Shown here: positions 42,353 through 51,973 of the stretch, piece by piece | Numbering within the stretch: position 1 is the stretch's first letter | Layout of the letters: each line of letters opens with the position of its first letter | Source of the DNA: Sodalinema lacuna_A | GTDB lineage: Bacteria > Cyanobacteriota > Cyanobacteriia > Cyanobacteriales > Geitlerinemataceae | Reading direction: 5' to 3' | NCBI GenBank assembly: GCA_900149785.2 | Contig: FSSI02000023.1 | Location: 1 to 64,000, forward strand | DNA: 64,000 bases | Notes under the pieces: model-generated | Databases searched by the model: none | What the model saw: only the letters and a program-made list of their open reading frames with translations | Told to the model about the DNA's origin: nothing | Program-made: the position numbers and the translations under genes

Positions 42353-44019
42353 TGGACTTTCCCAAACAAGCAAATATCAAAAGACTGAAGCATCTCGGGA
42401 ATGGTCATCACAGCACCGGTTTCATAGTGATTCGACAGTAACACCGTCCAATTGTCGCGATCGATGGGTTCATCGAGATCTAGCGGCTTCTGGAAGGAAA
42501 AGTTAATCACCACTAAAATTGTCTCTTCGTCAGTTTCTCGTAAATAGGCTAAATGCTCATGGGGATAGTAAATCAGCGATCGCCAACGTCCCCGTTGCAA
42601 GGCTGGGCTTTTTTGGTACAACTGAATCAAGCGACGATAGAAATTCAGTAGTGAATCGGGGTTTTTCCACGCCTTCTCAACATTCAAAGCCGTGTAATTG
42701 GGGTGAACCGGTAGCCAAGGTTCCACATCCTTACCAAAGCTAAACCCCGCTTGCGGTGAGTCATCCCACTGCATCGGCGTTCGGGACCCGTCACGCTGTT
42801 CGGGAACTTCCCCACTGGTACTCGGGGCGATCGCTTTATCCCGTAATTTCTCTGGGGGAATCTCCTCGTGATCGACCATTCCCAATTCTTGGCCATAATA
42901 CAAAACCGGGGTTCCCCGCACGGTTAATAATAAGGTAGCCGCTGCTTGGGCGATCGCATGGGAATCAATACAAAGACTACATTCAACCCAGCGAGATAAA
43001 TGGCGTGGAATATCATGATTATCAAAAAAGTACACCGGTTGCGCCCCGGCGGGTGTCACTAATTCTTTATGTTCAATTTCCCGTTGTAAATAGCCCGGAT
43101 ACCAGGGACTAAAGGCAAACTCAAAGGTAAAGGGCAGATGAAGTTCGTCGTTATGAGCGCCATAAAAGGTGTTGGATTCATACAGGCGATTGTCGATGAA
43201 GGTTTCGCCAATGAGTAGGCGATCGCCATACTCGTCCAAAATTTCACGAATCTCCCGCACAATCTCATGATTTTCTGGGAGGTTCTTTTCGTACAAATGA
43301 TGATAATTATTATAGTCATTCTTATCATTTGTACCAAATTTGAGCGGATTATCTCGAAAGAATTTATCCTTACTATACACACTTGACGCATCTAAGCGAA
43401 AGCCATCGACTCCCTGATCGAGCCAAAAGCGAACCACATCATAGATGGCATCCCGTACCTCATGATTGCGCCAATTTAAATCCGGTTGATTCTTGTTAAA
43501 CGTATGAAAATAATACTGTTGACGAGCCTCACAATACGTCCAACCCGTGCCACCAAAATAAGATAACCAATTATTCGGGAGATTGTCCTTATAGCCTTCT
43601 TGCCATAAATACCAATCAGCTTTCGGATTATCCCGATCTTGTTTAGACTCTAAAAACCAATCATGTTGATTGGAAGTATGGTTCAACACCAAATCCAAAA
43701 TAACCTTAATCTCTCGTTGATGACATTCCTGCAATAATTGCTCGAAATCTGCCATTGTCCCAAAAATAGGGCAAATCTCCAGATAGTCACTGACATCATA
43801 ACCATTGTCCATCATCGGAGACTTATTGATGGGAGACAACCAAATTGCATTAATTCCCAAAGATGTTTCACTCTCAGGATTACCATCATTCAAATAATCT
43901 AAGCGCTGAATAATGCCCTGAAGATCCCCAATTCCGTCTCCATTGGCATCGGCAAACGTCAGAGGATAAATCTGATAAATAATTCCCTTTTCCCACCAAA
44001 GTTGTCCAGTTTGGGTCAT
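42349..44019 (-). CDS. GH13 alpha-glucosidase / oligo-1,6-glucosidase family
   Basis: 556 residues from the ATG at 44019. GH13 conserved regions: YQIYPLTFADANGDGIGDLQGI, region I DLVLNHTS, region II DGFRLDASS (nucleophile Asp), region III IGETF (acid/base Glu), and region IV FFDNHDIPR (third catalytic Asp). The GDGIGDL motif and the C-terminal region place it with alpha-glucosidase, oligo-1,6-glucosidase or trehalose-type enzymes rather than with branching enzymes. It hydrolyses or transfers alpha-glucosyl units from oligosaccharides. No signal peptide, so it is expected in the cytoplasm. Confidence 0.9.
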   Translation of the reverse strand: MTQTGQLWWEKGIIYQIYPLTFADANGDGIGDLQGIIQRLDYLNDGNPESETSLGINAIWLSPINKSPMMDNGYDVSDYLEICPIFGTMADFEQLLQECHQREIKVILDLVLNHTSNQHDWFLESKQDRDNPKADWYLWQEGYKDNLPNNWLSYFGGTGWTYCEARQQYYFHTFNKNQPDLNWRNHEVRDAIYDVVRFWLDQGVDGFRLDASSVYSKDKFFRDNPLKFGTNDKNDYNNYHHLYEKNLPENHEIVREIREILDEYGDRLLIGETFIDNRLYESNTFYGAHNDELHLPFTFEFAFSPWYPGYLQREIEHKELVTPAGAQPVYFFDNHDIPRHLSRWVECSLCIDSHAIAQAAATLLLTVRGTPVLYYGQELGMVDHEEIPPEKLRDKAIAPSTSGEVPEQRDGSRTPMQWDDSPQAGFSFGKDVEPWLPVHPNYTALNVEKAWKNPDSLLNFYRRLIQLYQKSPALQRGRWRSLIYYPHEHLAYLRETDEETILVVINFSFQKPLDLDEPIDRDNWTVLLSNHYETGAVMTIPEMLQSFDICLFGKVH

Positions 44020-44180
44020 ACGAGTAAGTCCGATCAATTATCAATAATTAACAGTCAACAAGAAGCCATGCCGTGCTTAGAGTACGCCATGGCTTGCAGC
44101 CTAGATTTTTCCGGGGCGAACCCAGTTAAATTTCAACGACCATGACCTCAAACACCATGAATCGTCTTCCGGGACTCAGC

Positions 44181-45074
44181 CTACCTGACGACGTGACGGT
44201 TTAGCCAGTCCAAGACCAACGGATTAACGACCTCGGGACGTTCATCATGGGGACAATGGCCCGTTTGGGGAATGGAATGGAACTCTACCGGATGGCGTTC
44301 ACCCCACTGACGGTAAATCTCCGCCCCTTTCACCGGAGTCCAGGGGTCATCCTCGCCCCAAAGAACTAACACCGGACAACGAACCGAATCAAGCAACTCT
44401 GAGGGTTTTGGCCCCGGAGGCGCCGACAAAATCGAAGCAAACACCTGTTGCGCCCCCGCATCACAGGAGGGTTCATAGAGGAGTTGCACCAATTCATCGG
44501 TCACCGCTTCGCGATTTCCGTAAACTTGATACAGGGTGTTGCGAATGCGTCGTGGCTGTCGCACCTGGTTAAACATCAGCGAACCCAGGCTTTTCGAGGC
44601 GACTAACTTGGCAAACGTCCCCATCACTAGCCGCAAGGGAAACGCCAACTCCTCGGGCCGATGATTCAGGCCACCGGCGCAATTAAGCAACACCGCTCCT
44701 TGGCTGGCGTCTGGATGTTGGGCCGCCATCACCAACGCCAACAAAGCGCCGATGGAATTTCCGACAAATACGGTGGGTTCACCGATGAACTCTTGCCAAA
44801 AGTCCGCCAGTAAATCTCGCCAGAGTTCAATGGAATAGTCAAAGGGCGGTTTGGCCGATTCACCAAATCCCAGCAAATCCAGGGCATAGACACGATACCC
44901 TGATTGCGCCCAAACGGGGATGTTCTGACGCCAATGACCAATCGACGCACCAAATCCATGGATGAGAACCAGGGGCGGTCCGTCACCATTGACGGTATAG
45001 GCAATGGACTGTCCGCGCCACGTCCAAAACTGTCGTTGTAAAGAAGACTCAGAGGAGGGAGTTTGTACCGTCAC
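44181..45074 (-). CDS. Alpha/beta hydrolase
   Basis: 297 residues. LVLIHGFGASIGHWRQN (oxyanion), nucleophile elbow VGNSIGALLALVMA, acid LWGEDDPWTP and the His loop PQTGHCPHDERPE form a complete triad. Cyanobacterial and plastid hydrolases of this kind (pheophytinase-like or haloperoxidase-like) share the GHWRQN and LLGFGESAKP pattern. Substrate unknown. A candidate structured RNA lies upstream on the same strand. Confidence 0.88.
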   Translation of the reverse strand: MTVQTPSSESSLQRQFWTWRGQSIAYTVNGDGPPLVLIHGFGASIGHWRQNIPVWAQSGYRVYALDLLGFGESAKPPFDYSIELWRDLLADFWQEFIGEPTVFVGNSIGALLALVMAAQHPDASQGAVLLNCAGGLNHRPEELAFPLRLVMGTFAKLVASKSLGSLMFNQVRQPRRIRNTLYQVYGNREAVTDELVQLLYEPSCDAGAQQVFASILSAPPGPKPSELLDSVRCPVLVLWGEDDPWTPVKGAEIYRQWGERHPVEFHSIPQTGHCPHDERPEVVNPLVLDWLNRHVVR

Positions 45075-45205
45075 AACACGATTGATAGAATGTACTGTTG
45101 AGACTTCATTCTACCGATTTTTCCAAGACTGTGCTGTGGCTAGGGTCTGCAATCTCGCCATGTTGACCCGATTGAAGCGTTGAGAGGGTTCAGCAATCGA
45201 GGCCC

Positions 45206-45367
45206 AAAAAAAGAAAACCGCAGCGCCGTCTTACCTCAGCTTCCGACCTGTATGCGACAGTGGGAGCCATCTATAACCCAGATGGTCCCTCAGCCCTTTA
45301 TCTCCGGCTCTAGGAGTCTAACGCGAGGTTAGCATACCGAGCCACAAGTACATTGAGGGCCTCATAC
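45206..45367 (-). ncRNA. Candidate structured RNA, possibly 6S-like
   Basis: On the minus strand a -10 match TATACT (45379-45374) precedes a region that can fold into one long hairpin. The closing stem CCTGTATG (45370-45363) pairs with CATACAGG (45254-45247). Inner stems CCCTCA/TGAGGG and GGCTC/GAGCC end in a hairpin CTAAC-loop-GTTAG, and a side hairpin (CCATCT/AGATGG) sits in the 3' half. A run of T (at 45217-45206) follows. Length near 160, closed ends and internal bubble fit a 6S RNA, but I cannot confirm the family. The remaining 45075-45605 shows no gene; a plus-strand frame at 45353-45583 lacks support. Confidence 0.45.
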
Positions 45368-45605
45368 AGGACAAGTATAGATCGTAAAACAATATTGGCA
45401 GTCACCAACGCCGCAGTCTTCTATAGGTACTATTTTAGCAAGCTGTTCTCAAAGCGCAAGCGATCGCCGGCAAATTTTCCCAGAGACGGACGGCGATCGC
45501 CGCCAAAACGCGATACAACAAGGAAAGAGACCCTGTACACTCGCCCTGTACACTCGCTCCGAACGGCCACCGAGCAACGATAAACCCGTAACCCTAAACC
45601 GCCCT

Positions 45606-46571
45606 ATGCCTGACTATCCTGGACTCTCAAGTGAAGCCTTCCGTCATCCCCTCGATCGCGAAGCCGAAGCGGCCCTACGCAGCCTACCGGGGTTTGATGG
45701 CGTAGCCCGTAAGTTTGTTGAATATGTCTATGAACGCCCCCAAGCGGTGTTTATGACCGGCAATTATATTCAAGTGGGGCCGCGACAGTATTCAAGCATT
45801 TACCAACGCTTTCGTGAAGCCGTTCGCGCCCTTGATATCTCCCCGGAACCGCTCCTGTTCGTGTCGCAGAATCCCCAACTCAACGCCGTTTCCCTCGGAC
45901 AAGATCATCCTTCGATTACCCTCAACTCCGGCCTCGTCGATGCCGTGAATGAAGAGCAGCTTCAGGCCGTCATCGCCCATGAGTTGGGACATCTCAAATG
46001 TGGCCATACGATTCTGATTCAGATGGCCATGTGGGCCATTTCCACGGCGATGTTTGTGGGCGAGTTCACCTTTGGTATGGGTAATGTCCTCGGGAGTGGC
46101 TTACTCTACGCCTTTTATGAATGGCGACGTAAAGCCGAACTCTCAGCCGATCGCGCGGCCTTATTGGTGATGGACGATCTCGATACAGTGACGCAAACCC
46201 TCATGATCATGGCTGGGGGAAGTCAAAAATATGCCCATGAACTGGACATGGAGGAGTTTATCCGCCAGTCGCAACGCTACCAAGAGTTAGATCGCGATGA
46301 ATTGAATCAAGTCTATAAGTTTCTGCTCTATAACGGCGCTCAAGGTATGGCCACTCATCCTTTTGCTGTAGAGCGGCTTCACTATATCCGCCAATGGGGA
46401 CAGTCTGCCGAGTATCAGCGGATTCGTTCAGGGGATTATCGTCATGATGATGCCCGAGGCGCGGTCAATGTCCGCACCGATGACGGCAATACCGTCAGTA
46501 GCTTACGGCAGCAGATTGAAGCGCTGCAAGCGGAAATTGAGCGGGAACGGCAGCGGCGCTCTTCCTCTTAA
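45606..46571 (+). CDS. M48-family metalloprotease
   Basis: 321 residues. The zinc motif VIAHELGHLKCGH (HExxH) is followed by the third ligand in a KAELSADRAALL segment. One or two hydrophobic segments (MWAISTAMFVGEFTFGMG) lie between them, and a C-terminal coiled coil (LRQQIEALQAEIERERQRR) ends the protein. Family members are HtpX/Ste24-like peptidases of membrane protein quality control, but this form is soluble-looking and common in cyanobacteria. Substrate unknown. Confidence 0.88.
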   Translation: MPDYPGLSSEAFRHPLDREAEAALRSLPGFDGVARKFVEYVYERPQAVFMTGNYIQVGPRQYSSIYQRFREAVRALDISPEPLLFVSQNPQLNAVSLGQDHPSITLNSGLVDAVNEEQLQAVIAHELGHLKCGHTILIQMAMWAISTAMFVGEFTFGMGNVLGSGLLYAFYEWRRKAELSADRAALLVMDDLDTVTQTLMIMAGGSQKYAHELDMEEFIRQSQRYQELDRDELNQVYKFLLYNGAQGMATHPFAVERLHYIRQWGQSAEYQRIRSGDYRHDDARGAVNVRTDDGNTVSSLRQQIEALQAEIERERQRRSSS

Positions 46572-46576
46572 TAGAA

Positions 46577-46618
46577 TAGGGAACAGGGAACAGGGAACAG
46601 GGAACAGGGAATAGGCAA
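46577..46618. repeat. Heptamer repeats after the M48 gene
   Basis: Five units of GGGAACA / GGGAATA follow immediately after the stop codon. Confidence 0.85.
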
Positions 46619-46702
46619 GCTAGCAATAGATAGTCTTGAATTAAGATGCACCTCATCACAATGGGAACCGCTATCTTGTTCGAGACTATCAACCCCTTAA
46701 CT

Positions 46703-48628
46703 TCAACCTCTCAGCAGTCGTAGGCCGCTCAACGTGACCATCACCGTGGAGCCTTCATGACCGAGGACACCAAACGGTAGGGTCATATTGCCGGCAAAAT
46801 TCAGCACTAACAAAATCACCACAAAACTCAGAGCAAAGACAATGTTTTGCTTCACCACCCGCTGAGCTCGACGGCCTAAACGAATCGCTTGTTCTAATCG
46901 TTCCAGGCGATCGGCCATCAAGACAATATCAGCCGTTTCTAACGCCACATCGCTACCGGCAGCACCCATGGCAATGCCGACGGTGGCCTGAGCCAAGGCC
47001 GGGGCATCATTGATACCATCGCCCACCATGGCGACGGTTTGATACTGTTGCTGGAGTTGACGAATCACCTCGACTTTATCTTCGGGTAGCAACTCAGCAT
47101 AGACCTGATCAACACCCACCTGTTGCCCAATACTATGGGCGGTACGGGGGTTATCTCCTGTCAGCATGACCACCTGCTCGACTCCGAGCTGTTTGAGATG
47201 AGCCACGGCTTGGGCGGCCGCTGGTCGAACGATGTCAGCCACGGCAATCAGTCCCAAAATTTGACCAGATTGGGCAACCCAGACCACGGTTTTGCCCTCG
47301 GATTCCCATTGCTGGCTTTGGCGGATCAGATCCTCAGGAATGTCTTTGACCTGAGTCTCAACGATAGCTGGTTTACCCACGACGGCTGGCTGACCCTCCA
47401 GGTCTGCGGTAATACCGAGTCCCGCCTGGGCCTGGGCGTTGCTGGCGGTTGTCCAGGTCAGGTTTTGCTGACGGGCGGCCTGAACAATTGCGTCGCCAAT
47501 GGGATGTTCGGATAGGCTTTCTAGGGCGGCGGCTACCTGCCAGAGTTGGTCGGAGTTGGGCTGAGTGGCGATCGCGTCCACGACCTGAAGATTACCGGTG
47601 GTCAGGGTCCCGGTTTTATCAAAGGCGATGGCCCGGATGCGGCCAATTTGCTCTAACTGGGCTCCGTTTTTGAAAAGAATGCCTCGGCGCGCCCCGTTCG
47701 CAATGCCTGATAGCAGAGTGGGCATAATCGAGGCCATCAGGGCGCAGGGGGAGGCCACCACCAGGAAAATCAGCGCTCGATAAATCGTGTTTTCCCAGGA
47801 CCAGCCCAGCAGCAAGGGCGGTAGGGTACTCAGCAAAATGCCAGCAATGACAATAACTTTGGCGTAGGCCCGCTCAAAGCGCTCAATAAACTGCTGAGAG
47901 GGGGGTGCGTTGGTTTGGGCCTGCTGCACGAGTTGGATGACTCGCTGAATTAAGCTGCTTTCGGGGGGTTGATGAATCCTTAACCGTAGCGCTCCGTGGC
48001 CGTTCAGGGTTCCGGCGAAAACGTCATCACCGACGGTTTTTTCGACGGGGACGGATTCTCCGGTAATGGAGGCTTGGTTCAAGGTACTGCTTCCTTCGAT
48101 CACCTGGCCATCCGTTGGCACCAGTTCGCCGGGTTTCACCAAAATGCGATCGCCAATCTGGAGGCTCGTAATGGGAACCATCTGTTCGCGATCGCCCTCA
48201 AGCCGTCGGGCTGTATCTGCTGTTAACCCCATTAGTCCCTGGATACTGCGTTCGGTGCGCTGCATGGCATAGCCTTCGAGGGCGCCACTGATGGCGAAAA
48301 TCAGGATTAGGACGGCTCCATCGACGAGTAGGTAATACTCCTGTTGCCACAGCCCTAGGCCGGCTGCCCCTAGAGCGGCGACGATCATCAGCAGGTCAAC
48401 ATCGAGTTCTTTGTCTTCCACCAGGGTGCTTACGCCGTCCCTGGCACTGTCAAACCCGCCGATGATGTAGGCCGCCGTCAGGATGAACAACGCTCCTCCT
48501 ACCCAGCCGAGGTTGAGGGCCTGCCAGCCCAAGAAGACCAGGACTGCACAGGCGATCGCAGCGGTCGCCTCTCGATGGTCTTTCCATACCCTTAAGTCGA
48601 GGGGAGCCGCAAGAGCTTTTGAAATCAT
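46703..48628 (-). CDS. coaT: Cobalt-type P1B-4 ATPase CoaT
   Basis: 641 residues. P-type motifs: TGES, the membrane SPC (VASPCALM), the phosphorylation site DKTGTLT, a HP motif (SEHPIGD), and GDGINDAPAL. The C-terminal membrane helix carries HEGST. The SPC plus HEG[GS]T combination is the signature of P1B-4 pumps, which export cobalt and related divalent metals. No N-terminal metal-binding CxxC domain is present, which also fits the group. It is divergent from the coaR gene and separated by a MerR-type operator, exactly as in Synechocystis. Confidence 0.93.
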   Translation of the reverse strand: MISKALAAPLDLRVWKDHREATAAIACAVLVFLGWQALNLGWVGGALFILTAAYIIGGFDSARDGVSTLVEDKELDVDLLMIVAALGAAGLGLWQQEYYLLVDGAVLILIFAISGALEGYAMQRTERSIQGLMGLTADTARRLEGDREQMVPITSLQIGDRILVKPGELVPTDGQVIEGSSTLNQASITGESVPVEKTVGDDVFAGTLNGHGALRLRIHQPPESSLIQRVIQLVQQAQTNAPPSQQFIERFERAYAKVIVIAGILLSTLPPLLLGWSWENTIYRALIFLVVASPCALMASIMPTLLSGIANGARRGILFKNGAQLEQIGRIRAIAFDKTGTLTTGNLQVVDAIATQPNSDQLWQVAAALESLSEHPIGDAIVQAARQQNLTWTTASNAQAQAGLGITADLEGQPAVVGKPAIVETQVKDIPEDLIRQSQQWESEGKTVVWVAQSGQILGLIAVADIVRPAAAQAVAHLKQLGVEQVVMLTGDNPRTAHSIGQQVGVDQVYAELLPEDKVEVIRQLQQQYQTVAMVGDGINDAPALAQATVGIAMGAAGSDVALETADIVLMADRLERLEQAIRLGRRAQRVVKQNIVFALSFVVILLVLNFAGNMTLPFGVLGHEGSTVMVTLSGLRLLRG

Positions 48629-48664
48629 GATCTGACGTATCCATAAGACTACCGTGACAGCTTA

Positions 48665-48694
48665 AACCTTGACATTAATGGTAATGTCAAGGTT
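48665..48694 (-). promoter_or_regulatory. CoaR operator overlapping the coaT promoter
   Basis: A perfect inverted repeat with 13-bp arms (AACCTTGACATTA) and a 4-bp spacer. On the minus strand the arm contains TTGACA as a -35, followed after 20 bp by a poor -10 (TAAGCT). Overlong spacing across a dyad is the hallmark of MerR-family activation by DNA unwinding. It lies between the divergent coaT and coaR starts. Confidence 0.85.
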
Positions 48695-48722
48695 GTCAGT
48701 TAACTCCGGGTTAGAGACCGAC

Positions 48723-49865
48723 ATGACAACCAAACATCTGACGACCAAACATCTGACGACCAAACATCTGACGATTAAAGAACTCACAGATGCGGTGGGC
48801 GCTGGCGTGACTCCCCGCATGGTGCGGCACTACCATACTCTGGGCCTGCTGCCTCAACCCCAGCGGTCTCAGGGCAACTATCGGCTGTATACCCAGCAGG
48901 ATGTGCAGCGACTTCAACGGGTGATGGCCCTGAAGCAGCAGGGATTTCAGTTGTCTCACATTCGCCAGCTCTTGGATGCACATCCTCAAACCAGCCTGGA
49001 GTCACCCCTGATGACTCAATTGCAGCAGCAGTACCATACGGTGATTCAGCAAATTACCCGACTACGGCAAACGGCAGGGGCATTAGAGGGGTTGTTGGGG
49101 CGCGATCGCAACTGCCAGAAGACCCAGGCCGAAGCCCTGGCGCAACTGAAGCAGTTGGATGTGGAGGCTCAGGCCCAATTAGGACAACTCGATCCGTTTT
49201 GGAGTCAGCTCGATGCCGAGGCCACCACTCACCCAGAACGGTTTGAGGAATCGCTACACCGTTTGTTGCCGGATCTGTCTCACTATTGCGAAATTACCGT
49301 TCACCTGCTGCATCAACTGGTGCTGGCCTGTGGTGATGTCAGTCTAGCCAGTTTGGTGCGCGTGCCTCAGGGGGCCGTCGCCGCTGCCCGAACCGCTCTC
49401 AAGGGTGGTTGTGCGATCGTCACCGATGTCCCCGCTGTCGCCGCCACCCTGGATCACACGCGACTAGCTCATCTGGGATGTTCCATCACCCCGCTGATTG
49501 ATGACCCCCACCTTGCCGGAGTTGACGACGCTGAGCAGGCGTTTTGGGGGGATGACCTCTGGCCGCAACGGTTACAGGACACTCCGGCTGGCTCAATTCT
49601 TGTGGTTGGCTATGCTCCTTCGGTTTTACTGAGGGCTTGCCAAGGAATTGAGCAAGGAAACCTGCAACCGGCCCTCGTCATTGGGATGCCCATTGGCTTT
49701 AGCCATGCGCCTGTGGCTAAGCGCCAGTTGATGGCTCTGCCCGTGCCTTACATCACGATTCAGGGTAGCCTCGGGGGAGGACTCCTGGCGGCTGTTGCGC
49801 TCAATGCTTTGCTCGAAACCCTGATTGAGAAACCCGATTGCCACTGCTACCTCACTCGTCCTTAG
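48723..49865 (+). CDS. coaR: Cobalt-responsive MerR-type activator CoaR, fused to a precorrin isomerase domain
   Basis: 380 residues from the ATG at 48723 (a TTG at 48669 lies within the operator and is rejected). A MerR winged-helix (TIKELTDAVGAGVTPRMVRH, YRLYTQQDVQRLQRV) and a coiled linker are followed by a region homologous to precorrin-8X methylmutase/isomerase (CbiC) from about residue 200, and a C-terminal CHC motif (KPDCHCYLTRP). In Synechocystis CoaR the CHC motif is needed to sense cobalt and the isomerase-like domain may sense the B12 pathway. An oddity is the start, where a 15-bp repeat encodes TTKHL three times before the DNA-binding domain. Confidence 0.94.
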   Translation: MTTKHLTTKHLTTKHLTIKELTDAVGAGVTPRMVRHYHTLGLLPQPQRSQGNYRLYTQQDVQRLQRVMALKQQGFQLSHIRQLLDAHPQTSLESPLMTQLQQQYHTVIQQITRLRQTAGALEGLLGRDRNCQKTQAEALAQLKQLDVEAQAQLGQLDPFWSQLDAEATTHPERFEESLHRLLPDLSHYCEITVHLLHQLVLACGDVSLASLVRVPQGAVAAARTALKGGCAIVTDVPAVAATLDHTRLAHLGCSITPLIDDPHLAGVDDAEQAFWGDDLWPQRLQDTPAGSILVVGYAPSVLLRACQGIEQGNLQPALVIGMPIGFSHAPVAKRQLMALPVPYITIQGSLGGGLLAAVALNALLETLIEKPDCHCYLTRP

Positions 49866-49902
49866 CTTGGGCGATCGGGTTCGCCGAGGGCGATCGTCAA
49901 CA

Positions 49903-51576
49903 TCACAAATGACGGTTGGCCAGGGAATCCGGGGCTGGGACGCCATCAATCAAGCCTTGCACCAGAAATACAGAAATGGGGTCTTGGCTCATGTCTTGGG
50001 CGTAGGCGGCATTGAGATATCGGGCAAACTCATCATTGCCGATGATATGGGTGTACAGAAAGGCCAAACTCAAGGCTTTGACATAGCTTTGGGCGAGATC
50101 GGGATTGGGACCGATGATATCGAGGGGCAAGGCAACGCTATCCTCTTGGGAACTACCGATGACGGAGAAATGGGTGGCTTGTTTGAGTAAGACGAAATAC
50201 TTATCGGGAACTTCTAACCAGGCAAAGGGCGGGATTTGCTCGGCGATGGCAGGGGCAACGGTATCAGCCCCCCCGGAGACCATCATCACCGGCACATCAA
50301 TGTTGCTATAGCCGACTTGACCAAATAAGGCACTGCCAATGGGATTGAGGGCAATCACGCCCTGAACTCGGGGATCACGGAAGTTTAATTGATTCTCTGA
50401 GGTGGACTCGGTCAGTTCTAAGGCCCGACATTGTAGGAAGAGGGAGACGTTCCAGGATTGGCGTTGTTGGCTGGCGCCACAGCGACGTTCGAGTTCGGAA
50501 AAGTTGATGGTGGCCCCCCCTAGGCTGAGGGCGGTGTAGCCGCCAAAGGATTGGCCAATGACCCCCACTTGCTCAAAGTTGAGCCGATCGCGCAGTTGGC
50601 GATCGGTGATGGCCTGTTTTTCGAGGCTATTGAGGGCAAAGGTCACGTCTCGGGGGCGATCGATAAACTCCTGAGGACGAGAAATTTCTTGGGCGCGGCC
50701 CCGTAAGAGGGCTTCCATATGTCTGGCACTACTGCCCGAATGTTCAGGAACCACCACCGCGAAGCCATGAGAGGCGAGATGTTCGGCCAGATATTGAAAG
50801 GACTCTCGATTGGAGCCTAAACCATGGGAGATCACCACGATGGGGGCCGATGGCCGCGATCGCGGTAAATATAAGTCTGTCGCAAAGGCATATCCCCAGG
50901 GTAGGGTGCGATCGCGATCGCGCAGATCCAAAGATGTCACATCCCAGGAATACTCCCCCAACTCCATGAGATTCTCGAAGGGCGTGATCAACTCGCCGTT
51001 ATCTTGAGCTTCTAACCGCGACTGATTCTCAATCCTGGCAACGGCCTGATTGTTATCTCGAATTAAACTCTGTAACTCCTGGGCCATCCGCAGGGTTTGG
51101 TTGAAGTCCAACCGTACGGTCTCTGTGGGAAAATGGTGCAGTACATTGAGCAGGGTTAAGCCCTCGTTCTCATCGGCGGCGGCTAAAATCAAAGCGGAAC
51201 GCAAGCCCAAATAGCCCGATCGCCCTGAGCCGAGTTGAATCGCTTGACCGAGCCGCTGTAAGAGGGCTTCTCCCTGAGGGGTGTAGAGAAATTGGGAGAC
51301 CGCCACGGCATCCACGTCAGCCCGCGCTAACAAGGCTTCACGGATATTGTCTCGCAGTTCGGGAGCGGCAAAGCGAATGTAGGGGGCTAAGTCCCGTCCA
51401 ATTTCCCCGGTTCGGGCATAGGTTTCGAGGGCATGGACGGAGACGGAACGCTCAAACAGACTATAGCTTGCTGTAATTCTCTCGGCACTCAAGCTGGGCA
51501 GACTGACGCTGAGTACGAAACCACCGAGGACCAGTCCAGAGAACAGGAGGGACAAGCGAAAGCGTGAGCGTTGCAT
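49903..51576 (-). CDS. DUF1400 and alpha/beta hydrolase protein
   Basis: 557 residues. A signal segment (about 8-33), a DUF1400 region (about 30-160: ERITASYSLFERSVSVHALE, YARTGEIGRDLAPYIRF), then a dienelactone-hydrolase-like domain with VISHGLGSNRESFQYLAEHL, nucleophile elbow VIGQSFGGYTALSLGG and a His near the end (LLKQATHFSVIG). The combination is typical of cyanobacteria. The exported enzyme may act on lipids or esters; the substrate is unknown. Confidence 0.88.
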   Translation of the reverse strand: MQRSRFRLSLLFSGLVLGGFVLSVSLPSLSAERITASYSLFERSVSVHALETYARTGEIGRDLAPYIRFAAPELRDNIREALLARADVDAVAVSQFLYTPQGEALLQRLGQAIQLGSGRSGYLGLRSALILAAADENEGLTLLNVLHHFPTETVRLDFNQTLRMAQELQSLIRDNNQAVARIENQSRLEAQDNGELITPFENLMELGEYSWDVTSLDLRDRDRTLPWGYAFATDLYLPRSRPSAPIVVISHGLGSNRESFQYLAEHLASHGFAVVVPEHSGSSARHMEALLRGRAQEISRPQEFIDRPRDVTFALNSLEKQAITDRQLRDRLNFEQVGVIGQSFGGYTALSLGGATINFSELERRCGASQQRQSWNVSLFLQCRALELTESTSENQLNFRDPRVQGVIALNPIGSALFGQVGYSNIDVPVMMVSGGADTVAPAIAEQIPPFAWLEVPDKYFVLLKQATHFSVIGSSQEDSVALPLDIIGPNPDLAQSYVKALSLAFLYTHIIGNDEFARYLNAAYAQDMSQDPISVFLVQGLIDGVPAPDSLANRHL

Positions 51577-51711
51577 GAGGGTGATTGGACGAAGGGAGTG
51601 GGGGCTATTCGCCTTTAGCTTAGCGCAGCGCCACGATCAGGCAGCTCCAAGTCCCGAATTTGCTAGAATGAGCCTCACGCCCGATGTGAATGTCCCCAGA
51701 CCCATCTCCCC

Positions 51712-51900
51712 ATGCGAATTGTCTCGGATTCTCTGCTGTTTCGTTGCTTTGTGGTGGTCGTGGGCTCAACTCTGGTCATTTGGATCTTGCGAGGTCTGAC
51801 GGTGTTGAGCTTTATGCCTGGCTTGGTTCTCTGGCTGGGAATTTTCCTGTCGATCGCCTTGGGACTCCTGAGCGCTTGGCAAAGCTCAAAGCGCTGGTAA
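51712..51900 (+). CDS. Small two-helix membrane protein
   Basis: 62 residues from the ATG at 51712. Two hydrophobic helices (CFVVVVGSTLVIWILRG and FMPGLVLWLGIFLSIALGLL) are joined by a short loop and end in a basic tail (WQSSKRW). No known family comes to mind, but the composition, start codon and absence of a competing frame support a real gene. It is followed 73 bp later by the DUF3318 gene on the same strand. Confidence 0.6.
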   Translation: MRIVSDSLLFRCFVVVVGSTLVIWILRGLTVLSFMPGLVLWLGIFLSIALGLLSAWQSSKRW

Positions 51901-51973
51901 TTTGCTAGGATTTAAAGCATAGACTCGTTAGCAGTCTGTTGACCCTGCCGACTACTGCCATATTTCTGACATT

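Noticed and set aside
45206..45367. RNase P RNA, tmRNA or SRP RNA at the structured RNA candidate
   Set aside because: The conserved cores I know for these RNAs (for example GAGGAAAGTCC, or the GGTCCGGAAGGAAGC loop) are not present.
45353..45583. Plus-strand frame in the gene-free interval before the M48 gene
   Set aside because: Basic, low-complexity product that crosses the candidate RNA promoter. No family resemblance.
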